Source: Deltaproteobacteria bacterium (GTDB lineage: Bacteria > Myxococcota_A > Polyangia > Polyangiales > Ga0077539). Taken from it: 64,000 nucleotides of DNA. The stretch lies in the NCBI GenBank assembly GCA_016704445.1, contig JADJAE010000028.1, positions 1 to 64,000 of the forward strand. Direction: 5' to 3'. Numbering within the stretch: position 1 is the first letter of the stretch; the number at the start of each line of letters is the position of its first letter. This document shows, one piece after another, positions 10,113-18,818 of this stretch. A program made the translations under genes and the position numbers. Below the pieces are notes generated by a model that saw only the letters and a program-made list of their open reading frames with translations, was not told where the DNA came from and made no database searches.

Positions 10113-11270
10113 TCAAGCCCGGGAGACGCGCTCCTCGTGGAGCGTGAACCCGCGCTGCGACAGCGCCTCGACGAAGCGCTCGGCGTCGACGGCGGACTCC
10201 AGCCGGTGCGCGCCCGGGGACACCTCGCCCGCGGCCATCATCAGGCAGACGATGGAGGCGGGGAAGGCGGTGGTGCGCTCCATCGCGGTGAAGCCGGTGG
10301 CCTCGTCGTGGTCGTCGCGGAGCGAGAGCGTGAGGGTCTCCTCGGCGCCCTCGCAGGTCACCCGCAGCAGCACCAGGTCGCGGTCGCCCGGGAAGGCCAG
10401 CTTCGCCCTCGCCAGCGAGTGGAACACCTCCCTCGGCACCACCTTCGCGCCGAGCACGTCGATGGGCGCGAGGTCGAGCAGCCCGAGGTCCTTGAGCAGC
10501 TTCATCTTCGCGAAGTGCCCGTCGTAGCGGATGGTCTTGTAGTCGTAGGACTCCAGGCGCCCCTCGAAGGTCCACGGGCAGGTGGAGGTTCCGCCGGAGG
10601 TGGTGAAGGCCTCGAGGGCGGGCATCCCCTCCCACTGCACGGCCTCGAGCTCGTCGAAGGTGTCGACCTCCACGCGCCTTCCATCGCGGAGAAATACCGC
10701 CTTGCCGAAGTACTCGTTGGTCAGCCCCTCGACGGAGAACACCAGCTTGTAATCGAGCGGGGGCCTCGGCACCTGCGGCAGTCCACCGCAGCGCACGCTC
10801 ACCTTCCGCGCGCCCCGCACCCGCCCCATGGCGTAGGCCGCGAGCGTGTTGCCCATCCCCGGCGCGAGCCCGAGGTCGGGGACGATGCTCACCCCCCTCG
10901 CCCGCGCCTCGCCGTCGAGCGCGAGCTCCTCCCACACCACGTCGGTGTTGCCGCCCAGGTCGCCGAAGGAGCTCCCGGCCTCCATGGCCGCCTTCGCCGC
11001 GCCTAGGTTGAGGTAGTACGGCAGCCCGGAGAGGGTCACCGCGACGCCCTCCAGCGCCCTCGTCACCGCCCTGCCGTCGCGCGCGTCGAGGGCCGCGCCG
11101 GTCGCCGCGGACCTGCCCAGCAGCGTGTTGATGCGGTGGGCCGCGACCGCCGCGCGGGGGCCATCGGCGTCGAAGAGCCTCACCTGCGCCGCGCCGAAGC
11201 GGGCCATGTCGTAAGCCGCCGCGGTGCCCTGCATCCCTGCGCCCAGCACTGCCAGAACGTTCGTCGTCAT
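10113..11270 (-). CDS. saccharopine dehydrogenase-fold oxidoreductase (lysine 6-dehydrogenase-like)
   Basis: 385 residues from ATG 11270, preceded by GGAGGA at 6 bp; the frame is open further upstream but that part belongs to the previous gene read out of frame. The N-terminus is a Rossmann site (VLAVLGAGMQGTAAAYDMAR) and the middle holds FGDLGGNTDVVWEE and PDLGLAPGMGNTLAAYAMG, typical of the saccharopine-dehydrogenase family. Length and motifs fit the L-lysine 6-dehydrogenase group (about 380 residues), which deaminates the lysine epsilon-amino group. The start overlaps the preceding stop (ATGA). An aldehyde dehydrogenase follows, so a two-step lysine-to-aminoadipate route is a reasonable but unproven reading. 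Confidence 0.75.
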   Translation of the reverse strand: MTTNVLAVLGAGMQGTAAAYDMARFGAAQVRLFDADGPRAAVAAHRINTLLGRSAATGAALDARDGRAVTRALEGVAVTLSGLPYYLNLGAAKAAMEAGSSFGDLGGNTDVVWEELALDGEARARGVSIVPDLGLAPGMGNTLAAYAMGRVRGARKVSVRCGGLPQVPRPPLDYKLVFSVEGLTNEYFGKAVFLRDGRRVEVDTFDELEAVQWEGMPALEAFTTSGGTSTCPWTFEGRLESYDYKTIRYDGHFAKMKLLKDLGLLDLAPIDVLGAKVVPREVFHSLARAKLAFPGDRDLVLLRVTCEGAEETLTLSLRDDHDEATGFTAMERTTAFPASIVCLMMAAGEVSPGAHRLESAVDAERFVEALSQRGFTLHEERVSRA

Positions 11271-12931
11271 CGGGTTCCTCCGTCGGCGCGAAGGGTGTCG
11301 GCATCGCTGGCCGTAGACAAGGGCTCGCGCGCCATCGCCTGCATTCGCTCCATGACCGAGGCGTCGACCCAGCGAGCGTAGCGGTCGCGAGGCTGCGGCC
11401 CGCAGGTGAGGTAGGTCTCGTAGTAGCGCCGCGCGCAGGCCCGGTCGCCTCGCCGCCGAGCGAGGTCGCCCAGCACCACCAGCGCCCTGGCGCAGCGCGA
11501 TCCCTCCGAGTCGAGGCACTGCCGGGCCGCGGTCATCGCGTCGTCCGTCCTGCCCTCGCGCTCGGCCAGCACTGCGCGCCAGAGCAGCACGTCCTCGAGC
11601 GCCGCGCCGTCCCTCGCGGCCCGGTCGAGCTCCACCCTCGGGTCGGCCATTCCCGAGGCCGCGAGCGCCTCGACCAGCCAGATGCGAAGGTCGGGGTCTG
11701 GGCCCTCCTCCAGCGCCGCCAGGAACTCCTCCGCGGCCCCGGCGGCATCGCCCTGCACCAGCCGCGCGACGCCGAAGGACTCCCTCGCCACCGGCGCTCC
11801 CTCCGAGGCCACCGTCGCCCGGAGAAACCACCGCTCGGCCAGCATGTCGTCGCCGCGCTCCAGCGCCAGGTCGCCGTGCGCCAGCGAGACGTAGAGGGGA
11901 TCGTCCTCGGCCGCGCGCCGGGCGATGTCCTGCTCCAGCGCCGAGATGGTCTGCTCGGCCTCCGCGGTCCGGCCCATGCGGCGCAGCACCCCGGCGATGT
12001 TCACCCGATAGAAGGCAGCGCAGGGGTCGAGCGTGGCCGCCGCGCGGTAGTCGTCGAGGGCGCCCGCGAGGTCGAGGTCGCGCTCCCGCTCGACGCCCCG
12101 GTTGTTGCGCAGGTCGGGGTCCGTGGGCGCCCAGGTCATCGCGGCGTCGAGCCAGGCGCGGCGGGCGCGCAGCCCGTCGAGGATGCCCACCACCGAGACC
12201 ACCTGGCCCACCAGTTCGCGCGCGTCGAGCGGGCGCTCGTAGAGGCCCTCCCGTGGGCGGCAGAGGGGCAGCACCGGATCGGGCAGCGGAGGCGCTCCGC
12301 CGCGGGTGAGGTCGACGTCCCAGCGGGCGCCCTCGCCCATGTACCGCACGTAGATGTGCTGCCGCCGGAGCACGCCCGCGAGGGGGATGTCCATGCGCCG
12401 ACCGAGCGCGAGGAGCAGCACCGAGAGGCCCTCGCAGTACCCGCGGCGACGCTCGATGACGGTGTCGAGGAGGTCGTGGTCGGGGTCGTTGTAGAGCCCG
12501 TTGGGGTCGCTCACCGCCTCGAAGCGCCACACGTGGAAGACGTGGCGGACGAGCACCCTCAATCGGCAGCGGGCGTCGCACGATCGCGGAAGCGCGGAAC
12601 GCACCTCCGCGGCCATGACATCGAGGCGGCGCAGCAGCGCCGGAACGTCGACGGTGGGGTCGCGGGCATAGGCCATCCAGGCGCTGACCTCCCCGAGGTC
12701 GATCTCCGCGGAAGGGCGGGCGGCGATCTCTCGGATGCGCTCGTAGGCGCGGTCCCCCGCGAGGCTGACCGGCGTGGAGGCCGAGTCGGGGCAGCGCGGC
12801 GCCGGGTCGCAGGTCTCGCGCGCGGGCTCGACTAGCACGACGTCCGGGGCGCGACGGGGCGCAGAGGGGCGGTGGCACCCGACGGAGGCCACGACCAGGA
12901 GAGCGTGCAGCAGCGAGACCCGAGCGGTCAT
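11267..12931 (-). CDS. lipoprotein with SirB1/transglutaminase-like domain and TPR repeats
   Basis: 554 residues from ATG 12931, chosen because it overlaps the upstream stop (ATGA); an in-frame ATG at 12946 is less likely. The signal peptide ends in lipobox ASVGC. Residues about 130-210 resemble the SirB1/Transglut_core2 domain: HVFHVWRFEAV, NDPDHDLLDTVIERRRGYCEGLSVLLLALG, and RRQHIYVRYM supplying the Cys and His of a transglutaminase-like site. Residues about 260-540 are TPR repeats (NNRGVERERDLDLAGALDDY; LVQGDAAGAAEEFLAALEEG). Function is unknown; the layout suggests a periplasmic scaffold or peptidase-like enzyme. It is the second gene of a leftward operon. Confidence 0.7.
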   Translation of the reverse strand: MTARVSLLHALLVVASVGCHRPSAPRRAPDVVLVEPARETCDPAPRCPDSASTPVSLAGDRAYERIREIAARPSAEIDLGEVSAWMAYARDPTVDVPALLRRLDVMAAEVRSALPRSCDARCRLRVLVRHVFHVWRFEAVSDPNGLYNDPDHDLLDTVIERRRGYCEGLSVLLLALGRRMDIPLAGVLRRQHIYVRYMGEGARWDVDLTRGGAPPLPDPVLPLCRPREGLYERPLDARELVGQVVSVVGILDGLRARRAWLDAAMTWAPTDPDLRNNRGVERERDLDLAGALDDYRAAATLDPCAAFYRVNIAGVLRRMGRTAEAEQTISALEQDIARRAAEDDPLYVSLAHGDLALERGDDMLAERWFLRATVASEGAPVARESFGVARLVQGDAAGAAEEFLAALEEGPDPDLRIWLVEALAASGMADPRVELDRAARDGAALEDVLLWRAVLAEREGRTDDAMTAARQCLDSEGSRCARALVVLGDLARRRGDRACARRYYETYLTCGPQPRDRYARWVDASVMERMQAMAREPLSTASDADTLRADGGTR

Positions 12932-13845
12932 CGCGGGTCGGCGCAACAGCGGAACCCGGTGGAGTAGTCGCGGTAGTCGAAGCTGTGCGCGGTGGTCGTG
13001 TAGAGGCAGCCGCGACCGTTGATCTCCGCGTCGGCGTAGAAGCCGCCCTTGAAGGTCCCGGCGGGGTCATCGATCCACTCGTGGAGGTTGCCGACCATGT
13101 CGGCGAGGCCGTCGGGGGAGACGCAGCCGGTGAAGGCCCCAGCGCGAGCGAGGGAGTCGGGCTGCTGGTTGATGCCGGGGTTGTTCATGCGCTCGAAGGT
13201 GAAGACCCCGACGGAGGTGCCATAGAACTGCACCACCGGGTGGGGCGTGCGGCCCTCGTTGCAGCGACGGCGCACGTAGGTGTTGCCGTAGGGGTAGATC
13301 TGGCTGGTCGGTCCGCGGCACGCGGCGAGCCAGTCGGGGAGCGCGCAGAGCCGCTTGCCGGCGTTGCGGCAGGCGTCTCGCGACTGGGCCCCGGTGATGT
13401 ACCCCTGGGGGACCTCCCCCTCGGTGGACACCGCGCGCACCCAGCGCGAGCCGGGGTTGGTGTACGGCGACCACGCGGACACGCCGCCGTCCATGTCGCG
13501 CGCCTCGAGGTGGGCCTCCCAGCGGTCGACGCAGACGCGCCCCTGGACCAGCGCCATCTCCGGCGGACAGCCCCCGTCGGAAGGCACCGGGCGATCGGCG
13601 GAGGCGTCGGGGCGATCGGCGGCGGCGTCGGGGCGGTCGCGGGGGACGTCGACGAGCGCGTCGGTGGGGCGGTCGCGGGGGACGTCGACGAGCGCGTCGG
13701 GGGCGGCATCGGCGTCGGGAGCGACGTCCTCCGAGGGGCGGTCGTCCGAGGAGGCGTCGTCGAGGTCGACGGCGTCGTCGGGGGTGACACCGCAGCCGGC
13801 GACGAATACCAGCAGGAGTATTCCCAGGCCGACGCGGTGGGTCAT
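12928..13845 (-). CDS. FGE/SUMF1-family lipoprotein (formylglycine-generating-enzyme-like)
   Basis: 305 residues. Signal peptide with lipobox FVAGC, then a disordered linker built from Asp/Ala/Val/Pro units such as DALVDVPRDRP, present as two 36-bp DNA copies around 13630-13700. Residues about 90-305 are an FGE-sulfatase domain: PPEMALVQGRVCVDRWEAH, KRLCALPDWLAACRG, DMVGNLHEWIDD, FKGGFYADAE and the terminal YSTGFRCC. True FGE oxidises Cys in sulfatases; most lipoprotein relatives in myxobacteria are non-catalytic ligand-binding versions, and no sulfatase gene is visible. It heads the operon that continues with the TPR lipoprotein. Confidence 0.8.
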   Translation of the reverse strand: MTHRVGLGILLLVFVAGCGVTPDDAVDLDDASSDDRPSEDVAPDADAAPDALVDVPRDRPTDALVDVPRDRPDAAADRPDASADRPVPSDGGCPPEMALVQGRVCVDRWEAHLEARDMDGGVSAWSPYTNPGSRWVRAVSTEGEVPQGYITGAQSRDACRNAGKRLCALPDWLAACRGPTSQIYPYGNTYVRRRCNEGRTPHPVVQFYGTSVGVFTFERMNNPGINQQPDSLARAGAFTGCVSPDGLADMVGNLHEWIDDPAGTFKGGFYADAEINGRGCLYTTTAHSFDYRDYSTGFRCCADPR

Positions 13846-13849
13846 GCGG

Positions 13850-13923
13850 CGTGCCCGGCGCGACTCGAACGCGCAACCGGCGGCTTAGAAGGCCGCTGCT
13901 CTATCCGATTGAGCTACGGGCAC
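13850..13923 (-). tRNA. tRNA-Arg (anticodon TCT)
   Basis: Cloverleaf with acceptor GTGCCCG / CGGGCAC, anticodon stem GCGGC/GCCGC, loop CTTCTAA and T-arm GTTCGAGTC. CCA is not encoded. Confidence 0.95.
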
Positions 13924-13935
13924 GGACGAAGAGGG

Positions 13936-14009
13936 TCGGGGTGGAGGGATTCGAACCCACGACATCTAGCTCCCAAAGCTAGTGCACTACCAGGCTGTGC
14001 TACACCCCG
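13936..14009 (-). tRNA. tRNA-Pro (anticodon TGG)
   Basis: Acceptor CGGGGTG / CACCCCG, anticodon stem CTAGC/GCTAG with loop TTTGGGA, T-arm GTTCGAATC. CCA is not encoded. It lies 12 bp before tRNA-Arg(TCT) on the same strand, so both are likely co-transcribed. Confidence 0.95.
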
Positions 14010-14138
14010 TCCGCCAGCGCGGAAGGTGAAGCGGACCCTAACACGCTCTCCAGAGGCCCGGCACCGCCTTCGTGTTTTTTTGCAGATTGATTGGTGACAG
14101 CACCAACGTTCTGGGTTAGAAGCCTTCCCCCCTGGTTC

Positions 14139-14215
14139 GGTGGCCGTAGCTCAGCTGGTAGAGCATCGGATTGTGGCTCCGATGGTCGCGGGTTCAATCC
14201 CCGTCGGTCACCCCA
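14139..14215 (+). tRNA. tRNA-His (anticodon GTG)
   Basis: The extra G(-1) pairs with C73. Acceptor GTGGCCG / CGGTCAC, anticodon loop TTGTGGC. It is the only tRNA of the cluster with an encoded CCA (14213-14215). Confidence 0.95.
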
Positions 14216-14231
14216 CTTTGACTGTCTGCAT

Positions 14232-14304
14232 GCGCCCGTAGCTCAATGGATAGAGCATCGGACTTCGGATCCGAGGGTTAGAGGTTCGACCCCTCTCGGG
14301 CGCG
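14232..14304 (+). tRNA. tRNA-Arg (anticodon TCG)
   Basis: Acceptor GCGCCCG / CGGGCGC, anticodon stem TCGGA/TCCGA with loop CTTCGGA, T-arm GGTTCGACC. CCA is not encoded. It follows tRNA-His by 16 bp. Confidence 0.93.
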
Positions 14305-14339
14305 CCGAAGAGCAAAATAGACAGACAATAGATAGATTG

Positions 14340-14367
14340 TTGACAGGGTTATCGGTCTGAGATAAAC
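14340..14367 (+). promoter_or_regulatory. promoter of tRNA-Lys
   Basis: TTGACA (14340-14345), 16-bp spacer, ATAAAC (14362-14367), 14 bp before the tRNA 5' end. The surrounding 40 bp is unusually A+T-rich for this window. Confidence 0.5.
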
Positions 14368-14381
14368 GCCTCCTCCGCTTC

Positions 14382-14454
14382 GGGACATTAGCTCAATTGG
14401 TAGAGCAGTGGACTCTTAATCCATTGGCTCTCGGTTCAAGTCCGAGATGTCCCA
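14382..14454 (+). tRNA. tRNA-Lys (anticodon CTT)
   Basis: Acceptor GGGACAT / ATGTCCC, anticodon stem GTGGA/TCCAT with loop CTCTTAA, T-arm GGTTCAAGTCC. CCA is not encoded. It has its own promoter and a terminator immediately downstream. Confidence 0.95.
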
Positions 14455-14461
14455 CCCCCAG

Positions 14462-14490
14462 AAAGCCCCGGTCTTCCGGGGCTTTCTTCA
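14462..14490 (+). terminator. Rho-independent terminator after tRNA-Lys
   Basis: A perfect 10-bp stem (AAAGCCCCGG / CCGGGGCTTT) with loop TCTT at 14462-14485, followed by a pyrimidine-rich tail. Strongest intrinsic terminator seen in the window. Confidence 0.85.
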
Positions 14491-14524
14491 TTTCAGCGTC
14501 CAACGCACAGCGCGCGAGGAGACA

Positions 14525-14542
14525 GCGGACATCGATGTCCGC
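14525..14542. repeat. perfect 18-bp palindrome
   Basis: GCGGACATCGATGTCCGC reads the same on both strands. It lies between the tRNA-Lys terminator and the 3' end of the pseudokinase gene. No gene starts there, so it is unlikely to be an operator of a local promoter; role unknown. Confidence 0.5.
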
Positions 14543-14621
14543 GACTCCCCACTACGACGCGCGGTGACGCGCCACTTCGAGGCGACCACGCCAAACGGCG
14601 GTCACGCCTCGTGGCGCGGGC

Positions 14622-17253
14622 TCAGTCCTCTTCGTCGCTGGTGCTGAACACGTAGTTCGCTTCGAAGGCGTCGTCGGTGAACGGCGGCACCGGGTGCGCG
14701 CGGACCAGGGCTTCGAGGCAGGTGCCCACCGGAGGCTGCGCGTAGCTGCCGACGATGCGCAGCGAGCGCGGCCGACCCGTCGCGCCCTCGTAGACCACCG
14801 ACATGCGAACGTGCCGGGACGAGCTCGGCCCGACGCAGCGACGGACCCCGGGTTCGAGCGCCGCCTCGAGGTCATCCATGTCGCGCCGACGAGGGTGCTC
14901 GCGGGGAGGATCGTTGCTGGCGCCAAAGACCGCCACGTCCCAGGCGGCCTCTCCGGTGGGCGCGGGCGCCGAGGCGTCGACGACCAGCGCGGGACGGACC
15001 GCCCCGACGTCGCCTGTCGCCGCATCCGTCGCCGCTGCGGTCGCGGCGTCCGCGGTCGTCGCCGCTGCGGTCGCGGCGTCCGCGGTCGCCGCTGCGGCCA
15101 CGTCGGCCGCAGCCGCCACGGAGGCATCCACCACCGTCGGGGGCGCGACGACCGGAGCCAGTGGCGCCGGCGTAGGCAGCACGACCGCGGGCACCTGCCG
15201 CGGAACCTCGGAGGTCTGGCGGAGCTTCGCGAGGTAGATCTGGCCGCCGGTGACGATCGCCGCGGCCGCCACGAGCGAGGCGCCCATGATCTTCCACTTC
15301 GCCAGGTTGGACGGAGGCGGAGCTCCTGCCTCGGCGACGCCCGCATCGGGATAGCTGACCGGCACCGAGGGCGGAGCGGTCGGACCAGGAGCATGGAGCG
15401 GCACCGACGGCGGCGGAGGCTGCGGCGCGGCGTGCTCGAACAGCGCTGGCGGCGCGGGAGGCTCGGACATCGGAGGAAACGACCACCCCGGCGCGGGCGT
15501 CGGCTCGGGAGGGATCGGGAAGGACGGGATCGAGGGCTCCACGTCGGGCTCGGGCTCGGGCGCGGCCTCCACCGGGGGCGAGGAGTCCAGCGACAGCTCG
15601 GGCGCGGGCTCCGACTCGTCGGAGGACTCGGGAACCACCGGGGACACAGGGGCTTCGGTGGCCGTGACCCGAGGGAGCGCCGGCATCGACGGGGGCCTCG
15701 AAGGAGCGGTCGGCGAGGGCGACTCCCAGGTGTCCCCGGCGAGGTCGTCGACCACCGACGCGGGGATCTCCGCGTCCATCTCGAAGGTGACCTCGGTCGA
15801 GGGCGACTCCGGCTCCGGCACCAGCAGCGGCGCCGCCCCCGGCGGGGGGACGCTGGAGCGCAGGATCGTCGGCGAGCGCGAGGGCACCTTCGGAATCGGC
15901 GGCGGCATCGAGGGAGAGCGCGGCGCCGGAGGGGCGACGGAGGGGAACTTCTCGGGGGACAGCGGGATGTCGAGGCCCTCGATGTCGGCGATGTTGAAGA
16001 GGTCGGAGTTCGCCGGGCGATCGGAGGGCGCAGCCGAAAGGGATCGGGGGCGCTGGAGGCAGACGCGCCGGAGGGAAGGTGGGTCGCTCGCCCTCCTCGC
16101 CGACCCGCTCGGTGCCCGGCGGATGGATGCGCGGCACCTCGACCTTCTGCGTGGGCATCTGCGGTCGACCGCCCACCAGGCGGGAGCGCGTCGGGGCCAT
16201 CGGCGCGGGCTCCTGGAGCGCGTGCTTCTCGGCCTCGTTGGGCTTCGCCCGAGGCGCAGCGGGGGGCTTCGAAGGCGTTCCCACCCCGAGGATGGTGGCC
16301 TTCATGATGCTGAGCTCGCCGGGGCTGAGCACCGGCGCTCCCGCGGGAGGAGAGCCGTGCGGGGGCTCGACGCGCAGCGGCGGCCTCGCGCCAGAGCCAG
16401 GGATACCCAAGGCCGTGGACAGGGCGTCGGCCAGGGCCGCAGCCGAGGCGAAGCCCTTCGAGGCGTCGGCGGACCACGCCCTCGCCAGCACAACGTCCAC
16501 CGCAGCCGGAACCTCGGGCCGCAGCGCGTTCACCGACGGCCGCACCCCGCGCAGGATCGCCGCCGAAAGGCTGGCCTCGGTGGCCCCGAGGAAGGCCGGG
16601 CGCCCGGTGAGGCACTCGAAGGCCACGGAGGCGAGCGCGAAGAGGTCGCCCCTCGGAGAGGGCCGCTGGAGCAGCTCGTCGGGCGAGAGGTACTGCCGCG
16701 CCTGCAGGGGGACCCGGGCGTTGACCAGGCCCGCGTCGACCAGCGCCTGCGCGAGCCCGCACTCCTCGACGCGCACCTCGCGCTGCGGGCCGATGAGGGT
16801 GATCGTGTCGGGCGAGAGCCGCCGGTGCAGCACCTGGGGAGTGGCGCCGTGCAGCACGTCGAGCACGCCCGCCACGACGCGCACGATGCGGGTGCAGTCG
16901 GCGACCTCGAGCGGCCCCGCCGCGTCGAGGGTCATGCGCAGCGAGGTGGCGCCCTCGGCCACGGTCTCGGTCACCACCAGCAGCCCCACCGGATCGTCGA
17001 TGACGTCGACCAACGCAGGGATCGCGGGCATTCTCAGGGCCTGGATGCGGTCGAGCTCCCGGCGCACCGCGCGCAGCGCTTCGCTCGAGGCGACGAGCGT
17101 GAAGCGGCGCACCTCGAAGCGATCACGGCCGCTGCCCTCGCGGCGCGCCCGATAGACCTCGGTCATGACGCCGTTGCGGAGGTGGCGCTCGATCACGCAC
17201 TGTCCGCCGACAGCCGTACCGACAGGAAGAGTCTGATTGGTGGTTGAGGCCAT
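14622..17253 (-). CDS. pseudokinase with AgmX/PglI-type C-terminal domain (one frameshift)
   Basis: About 876 residues if one extra base in a five-C run (plus-strand G run 16046-16050) is removed; then both halves read sensibly. Residues 1-290 have a Ser/Thr kinase fold but key residues are lost: Arg50 replaces the ATP-binding Lys, HRDLKPDN has become HRRLSPDT (143-150), and DFG is ECG (164-166). A long Pro/Glu-rich region follows, then one membrane helix (KWKIMGASLVAAAAIVTGGQ) and an Ala/Asp-rich linker. The last 100 residues (VRRCVGPSS, VVYEGATGRPRSLRIVG, VGTCLEALVRAHPVPPF, NYVF) match the C-terminal domain of AgmX/PglI, linked to gliding motility in Myxococcus. It is likely a non-catalytic scaffold with an exported domain. 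Confidence 0.75.
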
Positions 17254-17304
17254 CGGTGCCCGACCGAGTATCCGTGGCCTCTCCGCGCTACGCCAGAACC
17301 CGGC

Positions 17305-17916
17305 TCAGAGTGAGGCGAGGTATCCGCGGAGCGTCGGGAGCATCGCCCGCAGCGCAGCGCCTCGATGCGAGAGCGAGTGCTTCACCGCGGAGGGGAGCTC
17401 CGCCATCGTGCGCGTATCGCCCGCCGGGACGAAGAGCGGGTCGTAGCCGAAGCCCCCGTCGCCTCGAGGCGCGCGGACGATCACCCCGAGGCACTCGCCC
17501 TCCGCGTGGAGCACCTGCGATCCGAGCGCTCCGGCCTCGTCGGCGAGCGCGAGCACGCAGCGGAAGCGCGCGGTGCGCAGCGGGTCGGGGACGTCGCGCA
17601 GGCGCTCGAGCAGCAGCGCCCGGTTGGCCTCGTCGTCGCCGTGACGTCCGGCGAAGCGCGCGGAATAGACGCCGGGGGCTCCGTCGAGGGCGTCGACGCA
17701 GAGCCCCGAGTCGTCGGCGAGGCAGGGGAGCCCGGTGCGCCTCGCGGCCTCGACGGCCTTCTGCGTGGCGTTGCCCAGGAAGGTGTCGGCGGTCTCGGGG
17801 AGGTCGTCGATGCCGACGTCATGGAGGCCGAGCACGGTCAGGTCGGAGAGCAGCTCTCGCAGCTCCCGGAGCTTGCCCCGGTTGGCGGTGGCCAGAAGCA
17901 GCGGGCGGGCGGTCAT
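17305..17916 (-). CDS. rdgB: non-canonical purine NTP pyrophosphatase (RdgB/HAM1 family)
   Basis: 203 residues from ATG 17916, which overlaps the preceding stop (ATGA). Family signatures are intact: LLLATANRGKLRELRELL at the start, ADDSGLCVDALDGAPGVYSARFAG, GECLGVIVRAPRGDGGFGYDPLFVP-type motif in segments GECLGVI and GFGYDPLF, TMAEL and the terminal KHSLSHRGAALRAM. The enzyme hydrolyses dITP, ITP and XTP to monophosphates, cleaning the nucleotide pool. It is in a leftward operon with rph, a common pairing, here separated by one secreted protein. Confidence 0.95.
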   Translation of the reverse strand: MTARPLLLATANRGKLRELRELLSDLTVLGLHDVGIDDLPETADTFLGNATQKAVEAARRTGLPCLADDSGLCVDALDGAPGVYSARFAGRHGDDEANRALLLERLRDVPDPLRTARFRCVLALADEAGALGSQVLHAEGECLGVIVRAPRGDGGFGYDPLFVPAGDTRTMAELPSAVKHSLSHRGAALRAMLPTLRGYLASL

Positions 17917-18746
17917 GGCGAGGACACCGGGTCGCCCCGCTCCTGGAGGCCGCGGAGCAGCACCGACTCGATGGTGGGAGGCAGGCGCATCGCGCGCACC
18001 GCCGCGGCGCTGTCCGGCTGCGGTCCGCTCAGGCAGCGGCAGGTGCGCATGTACTGACGCCCGACGAGGCGGGCCAGGTTGACCATCTCGGCCTCCACGG
18101 CTGGGTCTGGACGGCGGCCACGGCGGGAGCGCCGCGCGGCCGTCGGGTTGAGGGCCTCGACCGCCACGATGCGGCCGTTGGCGTAGGGGTCGGAGCGGAG
18201 CAGACGCTCCATGGTCTCCTCGGAGGAGATCACGCGGTCCATCGAGGAGAGGCAGCTGCGCACCTCGCGGGCACCTGCGAGCCAGGGGCCGAGGTCGAAG
18301 GGCGCCGCCGGGGCGATGCAGAACTGACCGTCCGCCCGGCGCAGCGCGTGGAGCGAGGTGGTGACGTCTTCGAGCGTGCGGAGGTCGGTCTCGGTGAGCG
18401 GGCGACCGCTCACGATGACCCGGCGACGGCACGGACCGTAGGCGCGCTCGGCGCCGGTCACGTCGTCGAACTGCGCGGCGCGCAGGGCCTCGTCGCAGGG
18501 GTCCCTCGGGCGGCGGGCCTCCGGCGGAAGCGGCGGGAGCGGCGGAGCGGTCGGAGGCCGGGCGGCGGCGCGGCGGGCAGCGGCGCGAGCCACGCCGCGA
18601 GGGCTGGGCGCGCTGACAGAGACCGCGGCGTCCGAGGGCCGCACCGTGGCATCGGTGGGGCGCGAGGCGTCAGGGAGCGGCTGAGCGAAGGCCGGAGCCA
18701 CCAGCAGCAGACCCACGCACCACCCGACACCTCGCCGTCGACTCAT
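17913..18746 (-). CDS. secreted protein of unknown function
   Basis: 277 residues from ATG 18746; an in-frame ATG at 18764 would add six residues before the signal peptide. The signal peptide ends at APAFAQ. A Pro/Ala/Asp-rich segment of about 70 residues follows, then a folded part with conserved-looking Cys: DPCDEALRAAQFDDVTGAE, GPCRRRVIVSGRPL, GQFCIAPAAPFDLGPWL, VRSCLSSMDRVISSEE and YMRTCRCLSGPQPDSA. I do not recognise a family. It sits between rph and rdgB and overlaps rdgB by 4 bp, so it is co-translated with it, although its role cannot be tied to RNA or nucleotide metabolism. Confidence 0.6.
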   Translation of the reverse strand: MSRRRGVGWCVGLLLVAPAFAQPLPDASRPTDATVRPSDAAVSVSAPSPRGVARAAARRAAARPPTAPPLPPLPPEARRPRDPCDEALRAAQFDDVTGAERAYGPCRRRVIVSGRPLTETDLRTLEDVTTSLHALRRADGQFCIAPAAPFDLGPWLAGAREVRSCLSSMDRVISSEETMERLLRSDPYANGRIVAVEALNPTAARRSRRGRRPDPAVEAEMVNLARLVGRQYMRTCRCLSGPQPDSAAAVRAMRLPPTIESVLLRGLQERGDPVSSP

Positions 18747-18818
18747 CGCTCCACGGATGTGCATAGCTCCAGGGGCCCTGCTCGGACCAGCTTCCAGCAG
18801 CGAATGCGGCGGTCCAGA

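Noticed and set aside
10113..13070. A 985-residue frame that includes the saccharopine-fold enzyme and upstream sequence.
   Set aside because: Upstream residues are antisense-style Pro/Arg-rich text; the true start at 11270 has a ribosome site and overlaps the preceding stop.
13850..14215. tRNA-like overlap suggesting a transfer-messenger RNA.
   Set aside because: All five are standard cloverleaves; no mRNA-like region or tag peptide seen.
13850..14454. Integration site of a mobile element at the tRNA cluster.
   Set aside because: No integrase, no direct repeat of tRNA 3' ends and no foreign base composition nearby.
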